62,568 nt of DNA from TC-15 sp034437275 (GTDB taxonomy: Bacteria > Chloroflexota > Anaerolineae > Aggregatilineales > Aggregatilineaceae), in NCBI GenBank assembly GCA_034437275.1, contig DAOTUD010000133.1, positions 1 through 62,568 on the forward strand. The letters run 5' to 3'. The translations under genes and the position numbers were made by a program. This document shows positions 24,471-33,536 of the stretch, one piece after another. The notes beneath the pieces are model-generated. The model was not told the origin of the DNA, did no database searches, and saw only the letters and a program-made list of their open reading frames with translations. How positions within the stretch are numbered: position 1 is the stretch's first letter; each line of letters starts with the position of its first letter.

Positions 24471-25673
24471 ATGGAGTTGATCCCAGCTTACGATCTCGCC
24501 CAGGTTCGCCGGGCATTTCCCATCTCAGAACACACAACCTATCTCAACCACGCCAGCATTGCGCCGATCCCCCTGCCCGCCCGCGACGCGATGGACGCCG
24601 TCGCACACGGGCTGACCACTGCCCCGGGGGCTTTCTTCACCGACCCCAGCGACGATAACATTTTCGCGCGCTTCTCGCGCGAGATCGCCGCGCACATCAA
24701 CGCGCTCCACCCGCGCGACGTAGCTGGCGTACAGAGTACGTCGGCGGCGATCAACGCCGTCGCCCAGGCCATCGACTGGCAGCCGGGCGATAACATCGTG
24801 CTGGCCGATGTCGAGTTCCCCTCCAACGCCTACCCCTGGATGGCGCTGGAGCGCTTCGGCGTGGAATGCCGGCTGGCCCCCGCCGACCAGGGCGGCGCGT
24901 CGGTGGCCGCGTTCGAGCCGCTGGTCGATGACCGCACGCGCCTGATCGCCGCCAGCGCGATCCAGTTCCTCTCCGGGCACCGCGCCGACCTGGCCGCGCT
25001 GGGCGCGTTCTGCCGCGAACGCGACATCCTGTTCGCGGTCGACGCGATCCAGGCCGCCGGGCACATCCCCATCGACGTGCAGGCCATGCCCATCGACATC
25101 CTGGCGGCGGGCGGCCAGAAGTCGCTGATGGGGCCGCCGGGCCAGGGCTTCCTGTACGTGCGCGCGGACGTGTGCGAGCAGATGACGCCCGGCACCATCG
25201 GCCCGAATGCAACCGACGGCTGGGAGTACTGGCTGGATTACGATCTGACCCCGCGCGAGGGGGCGCTGCGCTTCATGATGGGCACGCCCAACGTGGCGGG
25301 CATGTTCGGGCTGCTGGCCAGCATCGCCTTCCTGCGCGAGTTGGGCATCCCACACATCGACGCCTGGACGCAGCACCTTTCGCAGGTCGCCATCGAGGAC
25401 CTGTCGGCGCGCGGCTACACCGTCATCACGCCGCCCGACCCGGCCCACCACGGCCCGATCGTCACCTTCCGCATCGGTGACACGGACGATATCCCCGCCG
25501 CCGACACCCACGCGACCGCCCTGCTGGAGCGTTTGAAGGCCAACCGCATCACCGTCACCAAGCACCTGGACGCGGCGGGAATGCCCCACTTGCGAATCTC
25601 CACACACTGCTATAATACGGAAGACGAAATGCGCCAAGTCGGCGCTGTTTTGGGGGAGTATCAACATGGGTAG
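24471..25673 (+). CDS. Class V aminotransferase (cysteine desulfurase/isopenicillin-N epimerase superfamily)
   Basis: 400 residues from ATG 24471, preceded by AAGGAAG. PLP fold type I enzyme: TTYLNHASIAPIPLPARDAM near the N-terminus, STSAAINAVAQAI for the cofactor phosphate, VLADVEFPSNAYPW, FAVDAIQAAGHIPIDV with the PLP-ring Asp, and AAGGQKSLMGPPGQGFLYV with the Schiff-base Lys. The superfamily includes cysteine desulfurases, kynureninases and epimerases. The Cys-containing loop expected of a desulfurase is not obvious, so the substrate is left open. Its last 8 bases overlap the start of the AAA ATPase gene, implying co-translation. Confidence 0.85.
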   Translation: MELIPAYDLAQVRRAFPISEHTTYLNHASIAPIPLPARDAMDAVAHGLTTAPGAFFTDPSDDNIFARFSREIAAHINALHPRDVAGVQSTSAAINAVAQAIDWQPGDNIVLADVEFPSNAYPWMALERFGVECRLAPADQGGASVAAFEPLVDDRTRLIAASAIQFLSGHRADLAALGAFCRERDILFAVDAIQAAGHIPIDVQAMPIDILAAGGQKSLMGPPGQGFLYVRADVCEQMTPGTIGPNATDGWEYWLDYDLTPREGALRFMMGTPNVAGMFGLLASIAFLRELGIPHIDAWTQHLSQVAIEDLSARGYTVITPPDPAHHGPIVTFRIGDTDDIPAADTHATALLERLKANRITVTKHLDAAGMPHLRISTHCYNTEDEMRQVGAVLGEYQHG

Positions 25674-26997
25674 ACCACAATCACAAAAAAAACGCACCGG
25701 CCAGGTTCGCGCCCAGTCCTGGACGCCGCCGCCCGTTCGCTCGGTGCAAGATACCGGGCTGAATCTCGGCATCCTGCAAGACCTGGTCATCAAGATTCTG
25801 TATTTCGGCGGCTATATGTCCGGCAACGAAATCGCCGCGCACATTCACCTGCCCTTCACCGGCGTGATCGACCTGGTGTTAGAAGGTCTCAAGCGCGAAA
25901 AGTTCGTCGAAGTGCGGGGTGGCGGCGGCCTGGGGGCCGGAGCCTACGAATATGTCATCACGCTGAAGGGCACCGAAAAAGCCCACGAAGCGCTGGCCCG
26001 CTCGCAGTACGCCGGGCCGTGCCCGGTCACGCTGGCGCAGTACGTGGACGCCATGCGCGCCCAGTCGCGCGTGCGGCTGACCGTCCACCAAGAGACGCTG
26101 CAAAAGGCGCTGCGCGGCCTGACGATCAATAACGAGATGTTCGGGCGTGTCGGCCCGGCGGTGAACTCCGGCAAGGCGATCTTCATGTATGGCCCGCCCG
26201 GCAACGGGAAGACCACCATCGCCCAGGCGGTAGGCCGCATGATCCTCGGCAGCCCGATGTATATCCCGTATGCCGTCGATGTGGATGGGCAGGTGATCCG
26301 CGTCTTCGACAACATCAACCACGAACCCATCGACGACACCAGCAACCAGGCCCGCTCGACCCAAACCGGCGAGCGCCGCGATCCGCGTTGGCTGCGCATC
26401 CGCCGCCCGGTGATCATGGTCGGCGGCGAGCTGACGCTGGAAACGCTCGATCTGGTCTATGACCCGGCCAACAAATATTACGAAGCGCCGTTCCAGATGA
26501 AAGCCAACGGCGGCATGTTTCTGATCGACGACTTTGGCCGCCAGCAGGTCCGCCCGCGTGATCTGCTCAACCGCTGGATCGTCCCGCTGGAAAGCCGGGT
26601 CGATTTCTTGACGCTCTCGACCGGGCGCAAGATCGAGATACCGTTCAACGTGCTGATCGTGTTCAGCACCAACATGCCGCCTGCCGATCTGGTGGATGAG
26701 GCGTTCCTGCGCCGCATTCCGCACAAGATCGAGGTCGGCGACCCGGACTACGACCAGTTCCGCGAGATCTTCAAGAGCGTGTGCGAAGCGCGGCGCGTGC
26801 CCTACGACGAGAAAGGGCTGGCCTACCTGCTGCAGGAGTGGTATTTGAAGCACGACCGCAACCTGCGCGCCGTCCACCCGCGCGACATCATCGACCAGAT
26901 CATCGACATCTCGCGCTATCTCAACAAGCCGCCGATGATGTCCAAGGAACTGCTGGACCGCGCGTCATCGGCCTATTTCGTGGACCTGGACTACTGA
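25666..26997 (+). CDS. AAA+ ATPase with N-terminal winged-helix-like domain
   Basis: 443 residues, starting inside the aminotransferase stop region (ATGGGTAG). Residues ~30-105 look like a winged helix (ILYFGGYMSGNEIAAHIHLPFTG, then VLEGLKREKFVEVRG and a wing). The ATPase has Walker A GPPGNGKT (176-183), Walker B MFLIDDFGRQ and arginine-finger region DEAFLRRIPHKIEV. Similar predicted ATPases, thought to be chaperone-like, occur widely in Chloroflexota and Cyanobacteria, to my knowledge without a settled function. A DNA-binding or adaptor role for the N-terminus is inference. Confidence 0.8.
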   Translation: MGRPQSQKKRTGQVRAQSWTPPPVRSVQDTGLNLGILQDLVIKILYFGGYMSGNEIAAHIHLPFTGVIDLVLEGLKREKFVEVRGGGGLGAGAYEYVITLKGTEKAHEALARSQYAGPCPVTLAQYVDAMRAQSRVRLTVHQETLQKALRGLTINNEMFGRVGPAVNSGKAIFMYGPPGNGKTTIAQAVGRMILGSPMYIPYAVDVDGQVIRVFDNINHEPIDDTSNQARSTQTGERRDPRWLRIRRPVIMVGGELTLETLDLVYDPANKYYEAPFQMKANGGMFLIDDFGRQQVRPRDLLNRWIVPLESRVDFLTLSTGRKIEIPFNVLIVFSTNMPPADLVDEAFLRRIPHKIEVGDPDYDQFREIFKSVCEARRVPYDEKGLAYLLQEWYLKHDRNLRAVHPRDIIDQIIDISRYLNKPPMMSKELLDRASSAYFVDLDY

Positions 26998-27080
26998 AAG
27001 TTGCCACACGCACCGCAATTCACGAGTATCTGGCGGGGCTGCTCCAGTTGTGTAAACCATCCCCGGAGAGGAGTTTTTCC

Positions 27081-28787
27081 ATGCCCAAAATTGTTACCGT
27101 AGACGAAATGCGCGCCATCGAGCAGGCGTCCGACGACGCCGGGCACAGCTACGCCGCGATGATGGCGCTGGCCGGACGTGCCGTCGCCGAGCAGGTGAAA
27201 CACCACCTGCTGGACATCCGCGAACCACAGATCGTGATCCTGGTTGGGCCGGGCAACAACGGCGGCGATGGGCTGGTGGCCGGGCGGCTGCTGGCCGAGG
27301 AGATCGCCGAGGCGGCGGTGGGCGCGTTTATGCTCAAGCCGCGCAGCGACGATGACGAGGAATTCGCCGCCGCCACAGAGGCAGGCGTCACCATCGCCAC
27401 GCTGGACGATGACAGCACCGGCACCCTGCACGAGTGGCTTCAGCACGCGGACGTGGTGGTTGATGCCGTGTTCGGCACCAGCCTGCACCTGCCGGTCAAG
27501 GGGGCCGCCGCCGATCTGCTGGCCACTGCCAACGAAGCGCTGGCAACTCGCCGCGCGATCCAGCCCATCCTGCCTTACACCACCCCGGCAGACCCCACCG
27601 TGAGCGCGGTGCACTCGCCCCCGGTCGTCGTCGCGGTGGACTGCCCGTCCGGCCTGGACTGCGACACCGGCGCGGTCGACGACAACACCATCCCGGCGGA
27701 CGACACCGTCACGTTTGCCGCCGCCAAGCCGGGCCTGCTGACCTTCCCCGGCGCGAGCGTCACCGGGCGGCTGCACATCGGCGATATCGGGCTGCCGGCG
27801 CTGCCCGAACTGGACGAAATTCCGCGCGTGCTGGCCGACGCCAGCATCACGAGCCGCCTGCTGCCGGAACGTCCCCGCGACAGCCACAAAGGCACCTTCG
27901 GCAAGGCGATGATCGTGGCGGGCAGCCTGAACTACACCGGCGCAGCCTACCTGGCGGCGGCTGCCGCGTACCGCGTGGGGGCCGGTCTGGTCACCGGCGC
28001 TGCCCCGCAGATCATCGTCCCCATCCTGGCCGGGATGCTGCCCGAGGCGACCTGGCTGCTGCTGCCGCACGACATGGGCGTGCTGAACGAAGGCGCGGTG
28101 CGCGTGCTGCGCAAGGAAATAACGGACTATGACGCTTTGCTGCTCGGCCCCGGCTTCGGGCGCGAAGACGTCACCGCCGAGTTCATCCGCGAACTACTCC
28201 AGCCGCAGGAAGAGATCCGCCATTCACGCGCGATCGGGTTCGTGCAGGATATGCCGGCCAACCAGGCCCCATCCAACACGCCGCCCGACCTGCCGCCGCT
28301 GGTGATCGACGCCGACGCGCTGAATCTGATGGCCGGGATGGACGACTGGACGACGCTCATCCCGCGCGGCGCGATCCTGACGCCGCACCCTGGCGAACTG
28401 GCGCGCCTGACCGGGCTGGACGCCGGCGAGGTGCAGGCCAACCGGGTCGCGCTGGCACAGGAAAAAGCCGCCGCCTGGGACTGTACGCTGGTGCTCAAGG
28501 GGGCCTTCACCGTGATCGCGGCCTCGGACGGGCTGACGACGGTGCTGCCCTTCGCGTCGAGCGCGCTGGCCAGCGCCGGAACCGGCGACGTGCTGGCCGG
28601 CGCGATCACCGGGCTGCTGGCGCAGGGCCTCGCGCCCTATCACGCGGCGGTCGCCGGGGGCTGGCTGCACGGGCTGGCCGGAATCCGCGCGACGGAACTG
28701 CTCGACACGGCGGCCAGCGTCGTCGCCGGAGATGTGCTGGAACTGCTGCCCGATGCCTACGCGGTGGCCGAAGCCACGCGCGGATAA
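27081..28787 (+). CDS. nnr: Bifunctional NAD(P)H-hydrate epimerase/ADP-dependent dehydratase
   Basis: 568 residues; GAGAGGAG precedes ATG 27081. Damaged NADHX and NADPHX are repaired in two steps. The N-terminal YjeF_N epimerase (about 1-215) has GPGNNGGDGLVAGRLL, DAVFGTSLH and VAVDCPSGLDCDTG. The C-terminal ribokinase-like dehydratase (about 235-560) has KGTFGKAMIVAGS, LLGPGFGRE, VIDADALNLMA, ILTPHPGELARLTG and the catalytic ASAGTGDVLAGAITGLLAQG. The epimerase half has an extra loop of about 25 residues before VVVAVDCPSG. The gene follows the AAA ATPase by 83 bases and may share its transcript. Confidence 0.93.
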   Translation: MPKIVTVDEMRAIEQASDDAGHSYAAMMALAGRAVAEQVKHHLLDIREPQIVILVGPGNNGGDGLVAGRLLAEEIAEAAVGAFMLKPRSDDDEEFAAATEAGVTIATLDDDSTGTLHEWLQHADVVVDAVFGTSLHLPVKGAAADLLATANEALATRRAIQPILPYTTPADPTVSAVHSPPVVVAVDCPSGLDCDTGAVDDNTIPADDTVTFAAAKPGLLTFPGASVTGRLHIGDIGLPALPELDEIPRVLADASITSRLLPERPRDSHKGTFGKAMIVAGSLNYTGAAYLAAAAAYRVGAGLVTGAAPQIIVPILAGMLPEATWLLLPHDMGVLNEGAVRVLRKEITDYDALLLGPGFGREDVTAEFIRELLQPQEEIRHSRAIGFVQDMPANQAPSNTPPDLPPLVIDADALNLMAGMDDWTTLIPRGAILTPHPGELARLTGLDAGEVQANRVALAQEKAAAWDCTLVLKGAFTVIAASDGLTTVLPFASSALASAGTGDVLAGAITGLLAQGLAPYHAAVAGGWLHGLAGIRATELLDTAASVVAGDVLELLPDAYAVAEATRG

Positions 28788-28813
28788 CGCAGCCGCCATA
28801 CCAGCCCACACGC

Positions 28814-28843
28814 AAAAAGGGGCGACGGGTTACCCGCGCCCCT
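28814..28843 (-). terminator. Terminator between nnr and the YtxH-like gene
   Basis: GGGGCG (28819-28824) pairs with CGCCCC (28837-28842), with an inner CGGG/CCCG pairing. The T-run is on the minus strand (AAAAA at 28814-28818), so it mainly ends the YtxH-like operon, though it could stop nnr as well. Confidence 0.65.
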
Positions 28844-28903
28844 ATTGTGTTGTGTTCGAGGATACTGCTCAAGACGTGCAATCGGTAGTAGACAGCAATT
28901 CAG

Positions 28904-29182
28904 CTATTCGCGCTTGCGGGCGGCAATCGCTTTCCCCTCGGCGATAGCATCGTCGAGCGATTCGCCGCGCAGCCGTTCGACCTGTGCCAGCGGCTTGCGG
29001 ACGGTTTCCTCGGCCTTGCGACGGATCAGCACCCCGCGCTGGTGAATGCTGCGCCGGGCTTCTTCCCCGCTGCGCGGCGACAGCCAGGCCGCAATCGGCA
29101 CGCTGGCCAGAAAGCCCATGATCAGCCCGGTGATAAAGCCGGACAGCTCGCCCGTGTCGCGTGGATCGTTGCCCTGTGCCAT
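28904..29182 (-). CDS. YtxH-like small membrane protein
   Basis: 92 residues; ATG 29182 follows GGAAGGGG. One membrane helix (GFITGLIMGFLASVPIAAWL) is followed by the SPRSGEEAR motif that defines YtxH/gas-vesicle-GvpP-like proteins, then a charged amphipathic helix. Family members are often general-stress proteins; the mechanism is unknown. It is 13 bases downstream of the next gene and probably co-transcribed with it. Confidence 0.75.
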   Translation of the reverse strand: MAQGNDPRDTGELSGFITGLIMGFLASVPIAAWLSPRSGEEARRSIHQRGVLIRRKAEETVRKPLAQVERLRGESLDDAIAEGKAIAARKRE

Positions 29183-29195
29183 GGCTTCCCCTTCC

Positions 29196-29825
29196 CTACT
29201 CCTTGGACGGTCCGTCAATATCGCCAGACTTACGCGCATTGCGCAGCGCGCGGCGGAGGCCGAACAACTCGCGCGCCGCCCCGCCCAGCGCCGCCGTCAG
29301 CGATCCCCACTTCATGACCGGCTCGACCACGTTCTCGTTCATGAACTGCGCCGTGCCGCGCACCGTCGAGGATGTCTCGTTCAGGTTGTCGACAATCGGC
29401 TGAATCTCGTTCTGCAGCAGGTTGACCAGCGCGGCAAGCTGCAACACCAACACGATCAACGCGATGCCCATCAGCATCCCCTCCATCGCCAGGATGATGA
29501 TGAACAGGTCACGGATCATGCCGACCCACGCGGCGGCGTTGTCGGCGTCCGCGAAGATGGCGATCAGCAGCGCGCCCACCAACCCCACCACAAACACCGC
29601 CACCATCACAACCAGCCCGACCATCGGCCAGAAATACCAGCTCCGCCCGCCGTTCTCGTCCTGGGCGTCGTCCTGATCGGAGTGTTCGGCCTGCGCGTCC
29701 GAGGTGGACTGTTCGTCTTTTTTGGTGTCGGGCGCGGCGGACTGATCAGACGGTTTGGCTTGTTCGGTCTGTGCGGCCTGTTCGTCTGTGGATGCTGCTT
29801 TAGAAGTGTCCGATTGCTCCGTCAT
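29196..29825 (-). CDS. Hypothetical membrane protein with acidic N-terminus
   Basis: 209 residues; ATG 29825 follows GGAGGGG. The first ~75 residues are low-complexity and acidic (repeated TEQ, DKK, SDQDDAQDENGG). Two hydrophobic segments follow (about 83-105 and 120-145). The C-terminal half contains LLQNEIQPIVDNLNETSSTVRGTAQFMNENVVEPV, the kind of helix seen in DUF948/YtxG-type membrane proteins. Pairing with a YtxH-like gene supports that comparison, since ytxG and ytxH are adjacent in Bacillus. Confidence 0.6.
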   Translation of the reverse strand: MTEQSDTSKAASTDEQAAQTEQAKPSDQSAAPDTKKDEQSTSDAQAEHSDQDDAQDENGGRSWYFWPMVGLVVMVAVFVVGLVGALLIAIFADADNAAAWVGMIRDLFIIILAMEGMLMGIALIVLVLQLAALVNLLQNEIQPIVDNLNETSSTVRGTAQFMNENVVEPVMKWGSLTAALGGAARELFGLRRALRNARKSGDIDGPSKE

Positions 29826-29850
29826 ATCCCCTCCGTGTTGGTGCCAAAGC

Positions 29851-30132
29851 CTATCTGACGTGCGGATCGCGGCGCTGCGGCTGGCGGGTGAGCAGACGCG
29901 CCACCACCAGGGCCAGCCATGCGCCAATCGTGGCCGACAGCACGTGCAGCGGCCCAATGCTCAAGATCGACATACCGATAATATCGCCAAACCCGTGCCC
30001 CAGTCCAAAACCCAACCAGGCCGCGAGCAGAAACAGCGCCAACCGGCGCGCATCCCCCCCACTCACCAGATGGAAGACGGCCCCATACAGCGTAGCCAAA
30101 ATAAACGCGAAGACAACGGTCGGGCTAAACAT
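29851..30132 (-). CDS. Hypothetical small integral membrane protein
   Basis: 93 residues with about three hydrophobic helices and glycine-rich packing (WLGFGLGHGFGDIIGMSILSIGPLH). It is first in a likely three-gene minus-strand operon with the two genes downstream, 25 bases apart. No family recognised. Confidence 0.55.
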   Translation of the reverse strand: MFSPTVVFAFILATLYGAVFHLVSGGDARRLALFLLAAWLGFGLGHGFGDIIGMSILSIGPLHVLSATIGAWLALVVARLLTRQPQRRDPHVR

Positions 30133-30218
30133 CGGCTCCTGCTTCGGGTGCTAGCGCCCATATCGGCTCCCTGGTACAATGCGTCTAGTTTAGCACAGAC
30201 TGACAGTGGGAGACAGGT

Positions 30219-30896
30219 TTGTTAATTCCTCACCTGATGTTTGCTCATATGCTGGCCGACTACCCCTTGCAATCGAGCTGGCTGGTGGTGCGCAAGGGCA
30301 AAGGCTGGGACGGGCTGCTGCTGCATGGCGCGGTGGTCGGCTTTATGTCGCTGCTGGCGCTGGCGCGCTACCTGGACGACGTGTGGCTGCCGCTATTGGT
30401 GCTGATTAGCCTGCACACCATCCAGGACTTCCTGAAGATTTACCTCGGCCCGCGCATCAAAATTCATGCTTTCATCCCCTATATGACCGACCAGGTGCTG
30501 CACTACCTGACGATCATCGGCTTCCAGGTGTGGATCAGCGGCAGTCTGTCCCCCGGGCCGGGCGCGACCGAAGTTGCGCTGATGTGGACCGGGATGGCGG
30601 TCGTGGTCGTTACGCGCGCCTATGACGTAACATGGTGGGCCAACTGGCTGGACATGATGCCCTACATGAAACGCTGGCGCGTGATCATCTATGCCGAGCA
30701 CCTCGCCATGCTGGCGCTGGCCGCTGCCGGCTTGTGGTTCGTCGCGCCGCTGTGCGCGCTGCCGCGCCTGGTGATCGCCTACCGCGAAGACCGCCCGCTC
30801 TGGAACCAACGACGCGGCCTGCTGGAGATGGGGATCGGCATCGTGCTGAGCGTGGCGCTGGGCGTGCTGCTGCGCCAGGCGTATGCACAAATTTGA
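30219..30896 (+). CDS. DUF3307-like membrane protein
   Basis: 225 residues. TTG 30219 is favoured because GGGAGA lies about 6 bases upstream; ATG 30237 is an alternative. A TACAAT box lies at 30175-30180. The start (MFAHMLADYPLQSSWLVVRK) and the second motif (SLHTIQDFLK...FIPYMTDQVLHYLTI) match the conserved HxxxD and DQxxH pattern of DUF3307, whose members are multi-helix membrane proteins of unknown function. About six membrane helices are visible. Confidence 0.65.
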   Translation: MLIPHLMFAHMLADYPLQSSWLVVRKGKGWDGLLLHGAVVGFMSLLALARYLDDVWLPLLVLISLHTIQDFLKIYLGPRIKIHAFIPYMTDQVLHYLTIIGFQVWISGSLSPGPGATEVALMWTGMAVVVVTRAYDVTWWANWLDMMPYMKRWRVIIYAEHLAMLALAAAGLWFVAPLCALPRLVIAYREDRPLWNQRRGLLEMGIGIVLSVALGVLLRQAYAQI

Positions 30897-30920
30897 GTCC
30901 CGCCAGTATTTGGTTAAAAT
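30893..30920 (+). promoter_or_regulatory. Putative promoter of the SRPBCC gene
   Basis: TTGAGT (30893-30898), a 16-base spacer and TAAAAT (30915-30920), 40 bases before the GTG start. Confidence 0.35.
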
Positions 30921-30959
30921 GGGGAGCAGTTTAGTGGTAATAGAACGGGAAGGCAAGTT

Positions 30960-32336
30960 GTGACACTCATCGACCGGCGTGTTTTAGTGGATGCCCCGCC
31001 AGACGCCGTCTGGCAAATTCTGTCCGATCCAAACGCATTGGCCAGATGGCACGCCGAATACACCAGCGTGTCGCTGCTGACGCCGGACAAAATCGGCGTC
31101 GGTACGCGCCGCCGCTGCACCATCCCCAACCGGAAAGACGTCATCGAGCAGATCACCGCCTGGGTCGAAGGGCGTGGCTACGAATACACCCACGTCGAAG
31201 GCCCGTATCGCGATTTCCGGGGCCGCATCCGGCTGCAAGCCAGCCCGGACGGCACCAGCATTCACTGGACGATCGCCTACCAGCCCAAAGGGCTGTTGGG
31301 GCAACTGCGCGAACTGTTCGGGGGCAAACGCCGCCGCTACGAGATGATGAGCAAAAGCCTGAAGGCGCTGCGCCGCGAGATCGATGCCCTGGGCGTGCGG
31401 ATGGACGCCGACGCCCGCGCCAAAGTCGGCATCCACGAACGGCTGGACGCCGAAGAGCGGGCCAACTACCAGCGCCGCCACCCCACACCGCCCGCACCTG
31501 AATCCGCGCCCGAACCCGCCGCCCCCAGCCCAGCAGAACCGCCCCCGGCGGCAGCCGACCCCAACGAACCGGCCATCCCACCCGACTCGGAGCCGTCGTT
31601 CGTCGCCGAACTGACATCCCAACTCCAGGCCAGCGACGAGCCGGATTACAGCCACACCGCCGACACCCAGCCCAAACGCCCGCCCGGGCTGGATGACGCC
31701 ATCGCCGAACAGCAGGCCCAACCGGGCAAGGGCGAGGCCGCGCCACAGGACACTGCCCCCCCGGCCCCCACGCCCGCCGACCAATCGCGGATTCCGGCAC
31801 ACATGCGCGTCACGCCGGCGCACGGCACGCCGACCGTCCCGCCGCAGGACGACACGACGCCCGCCGTCGAATCACCGCGCGAACCAGACGCACCGGACGA
31901 CACACCCGTCACCGGCGACGAAACACCGCCACCCGCCCGGCCCACACCGGCCCCGACGGCAGAACCAGAACCAACGCCCTCCACGCCGCAGAGGCCCGTC
32001 CCCCCGCCGGAATCGCCGCCCATCAGCGAACTGGAGGACGACACGCAGCCCACCAAGCCCGGGCTGCCACCACAGACGCCCAAAACCGACACCGGCGAGA
32101 TCAGCATTTGGGAAGCCTTCGGGCTGGAACGCCCCAGCGAGCAGGACGAGGTCGCGCTCGACACCCTGCTCAAAAGCGTGGAGGCCAGACGGATTCAAAA
32201 ATTACGGGTGGCCGGCAAGACGCCCAAGCGTCCGGTCCCCGTCCGGCAGCCCCCGCGCACATTGGGCTTACGGCTGCGGCTGGCGCTCCAGGCGGTGCGC
32301 GTGCGGCTGTGGAAGGGGCTGTTTGCGAAGGACTGA
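30960..32336 (+). CDS. SRPBCC-fold protein with long Pro-rich disordered tail
   Basis: 458 residues; GTG 30960 follows GGGAAGG. Residues 1-150 form a START/polyketide-cyclase-like fold (RRVLVDAPPDAVWQILSDPNALARWHAEY, then PKGLLGQLRELFGGKRRRYEMMSKSLKALR), a hydrophobic-ligand cavity family. Residues ~170-375 are Pro, Ala, Glu and Thr-rich and almost certainly unstructured. The last ~80 residues include an acidic patch (GEISIWEAFGLERPSEQDEVALDTL) and a basic end. No signal peptide is seen, so the disordered tail is cytoplasmic, which is less usual. Confidence 0.7.
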   Translation: MTLIDRRVLVDAPPDAVWQILSDPNALARWHAEYTSVSLLTPDKIGVGTRRRCTIPNRKDVIEQITAWVEGRGYEYTHVEGPYRDFRGRIRLQASPDGTSIHWTIAYQPKGLLGQLRELFGGKRRRYEMMSKSLKALRREIDALGVRMDADARAKVGIHERLDAEERANYQRRHPTPPAPESAPEPAAPSPAEPPPAAADPNEPAIPPDSEPSFVAELTSQLQASDEPDYSHTADTQPKRPPGLDDAIAEQQAQPGKGEAAPQDTAPPAPTPADQSRIPAHMRVTPAHGTPTVPPQDDTTPAVESPREPDAPDDTPVTGDETPPPARPTPAPTAEPEPTPSTPQRPVPPPESPPISELEDDTQPTKPGLPPQTPKTDTGEISIWEAFGLERPSEQDEVALDTLLKSVEARRIQKLRVAGKTPKRPVPVRQPPRTLGLRLRLALQAVRVRLWKGLFAKD

Positions 32337-32365
32337 GAACCACCGACGGTGTATGGCGTGCCGAA

Positions 32366-32395
32366 TCAAAAAAACCGGCGCGCCGCGCGCACCGG
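32366..32395 (-). terminator. Terminator of tRNA-His
   Basis: On the minus strand a GC-rich stem (32375-32395) is followed by TTTTTTT, just past the tRNA 3' end. Confidence 0.7.
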
Positions 32396-32404
32396 TCGGT
32401 GTGG

Positions 32405-32478
32405 GGTGGCTGGAGGGATTTGAACCCTCGTTCTTCTGATCCACAGTCAGACGTGTTAACCCCTACACCACAGCCACC
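32405..32478 (-). tRNA. tRNA-His (anticodon GUG)
   Basis: Acceptor stem GTGGCTG pairs with CAGCCAC, and an extra 5' G (at 32478) opposite discriminator C (32405) is the hallmark of tRNA-His. The anticodon loop CTGTGGA gives GTG, and the T arm has GGGTTCAAATCCC. CCA is not encoded. Confidence 0.95.
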
Positions 32479-32490
32479 ACATCGTTAAGG

Positions 32491-32496
32491 ATTTTA
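32491..32496 (-). promoter_or_regulatory. -10 element of tRNA-His promoter
   Basis: TAAAAT on the minus strand, 12 bases before the tRNA 5' end. Confidence 0.4.
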
Positions 32497-32555
32497 TCAC
32501 AACTGGGCAAAACTGACCAGAGGGAATTTTTTTTTCGCAGCACGGGGGAGGACGT

Positions 32556-33530
32556 ATGCCAGATTCGCCAAGCCGCATTGTGTTCATGGGGACGCCTGAT
32601 TTTGCCACGCCGTCCCTGCAAGCCCTGACCAACACCGATGATTTCGACGTGGTCGGCGTCGTGACCCAACCCGACCGCCCCGCCGGGCGCGGGCAGCAGA
32701 TGCGCATGTCGCCGGTGAAGCAAGTCGCGCTGGAGCACAACCTGCCGGTCATCCAACCCAAACACACCCACCAGTCGCCGGCCTTCGCGCAGTTGCAGGC
32801 CTGGGAACCGGACTTTATCGTCGTGGTCGCCTTTGGGCAGATCCTCAAGCAGAAAGTGCTGGACATCCCACGCACCGCGCCGATCAACGTGCACGCCTCG
32901 CTGCTGCCGCGCTGGCGCGGGGCCGCCCCGATCCAGGCCGCGATCCGCGCCGGGGACATCTACACCGGCATCACGACGATGGAAATAGATGCCGGGATGG
33001 ACACCGGGCCGATCCTGCTCCAGGATTCGATCCCGATCAGCCCGACCGAAACCGGCCAAAGCTTGCACGACAAGCTGGCGGTGATGGGCGCCAACCTGCT
33101 GATCCTCACGCTGCGCTGGCTGTTGAGCGGCAGCATCCAGCCGCACCCCCAGCCCGAAGACGAGGCGCTGATCACCTATGCGCCGATGCTGAAAAAGCCT
33201 GACGGGGAGATCGACTGGACGCAGAGCGCGATCCAGATCGACCGGCACGTGCGCGCCTTTACGCCCTGGCCGGGCACCTACACCACCTGGGACGGCCAGC
33301 GCCTGAAGATCATCAGCGGCCATCCGGCCAACATCGACCTGGACCTGGAACCGGGCAAGGTCGCCGATATGCGCGACACGGACCTCGGCACGCCCATGCC
33401 GTTCGTCGTCGGCACCGGGCGTTGGGCCTATGCCCCGGAGCAGCTTCAACTAGCCGGACGACAGGCGGTCGATGCCGGGGACTTTGTCAACGGTGCGCCG
33501 GATATCATCGGCAGCACGCTCGGCGGCTAA
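32556..33530 (+). CDS. fmt: Methionyl-tRNA formyltransferase
   Basis: 324 residues; GGGGGAGGA precedes ATG 32556. It formylates initiator Met-tRNA using 10-formyltetrahydrofolate. Motifs are VFMGTPDFATPSL at the N-terminus, the VVTQPDRPAGRGQ loop, the formyl-folate site FGQILKQKVL...INVHASLLPRWRGAAPIQAAI, then TGITTMEIDAGMDTGPIL. The C-terminal OB-like domain has RHVRAFTPWPGTYTTW. The length is normal for the family. It ends 6 bases from the convergent nitroreductase. Confidence 0.95.
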   Translation: MPDSPSRIVFMGTPDFATPSLQALTNTDDFDVVGVVTQPDRPAGRGQQMRMSPVKQVALEHNLPVIQPKHTHQSPAFAQLQAWEPDFIVVVAFGQILKQKVLDIPRTAPINVHASLLPRWRGAAPIQAAIRAGDIYTGITTMEIDAGMDTGPILLQDSIPISPTETGQSLHDKLAVMGANLLILTLRWLLSGSIQPHPQPEDEALITYAPMLKKPDGEIDWTQSAIQIDRHVRAFTPWPGTYTTWDGQRLKIISGHPANIDLDLEPGKVADMRDTDLGTPMPFVVGTGRWAYAPEQLQLAGRQAVDAGDFVNGAPDIIGSTLGG

Positions 33531-33536
33531 ACCACC

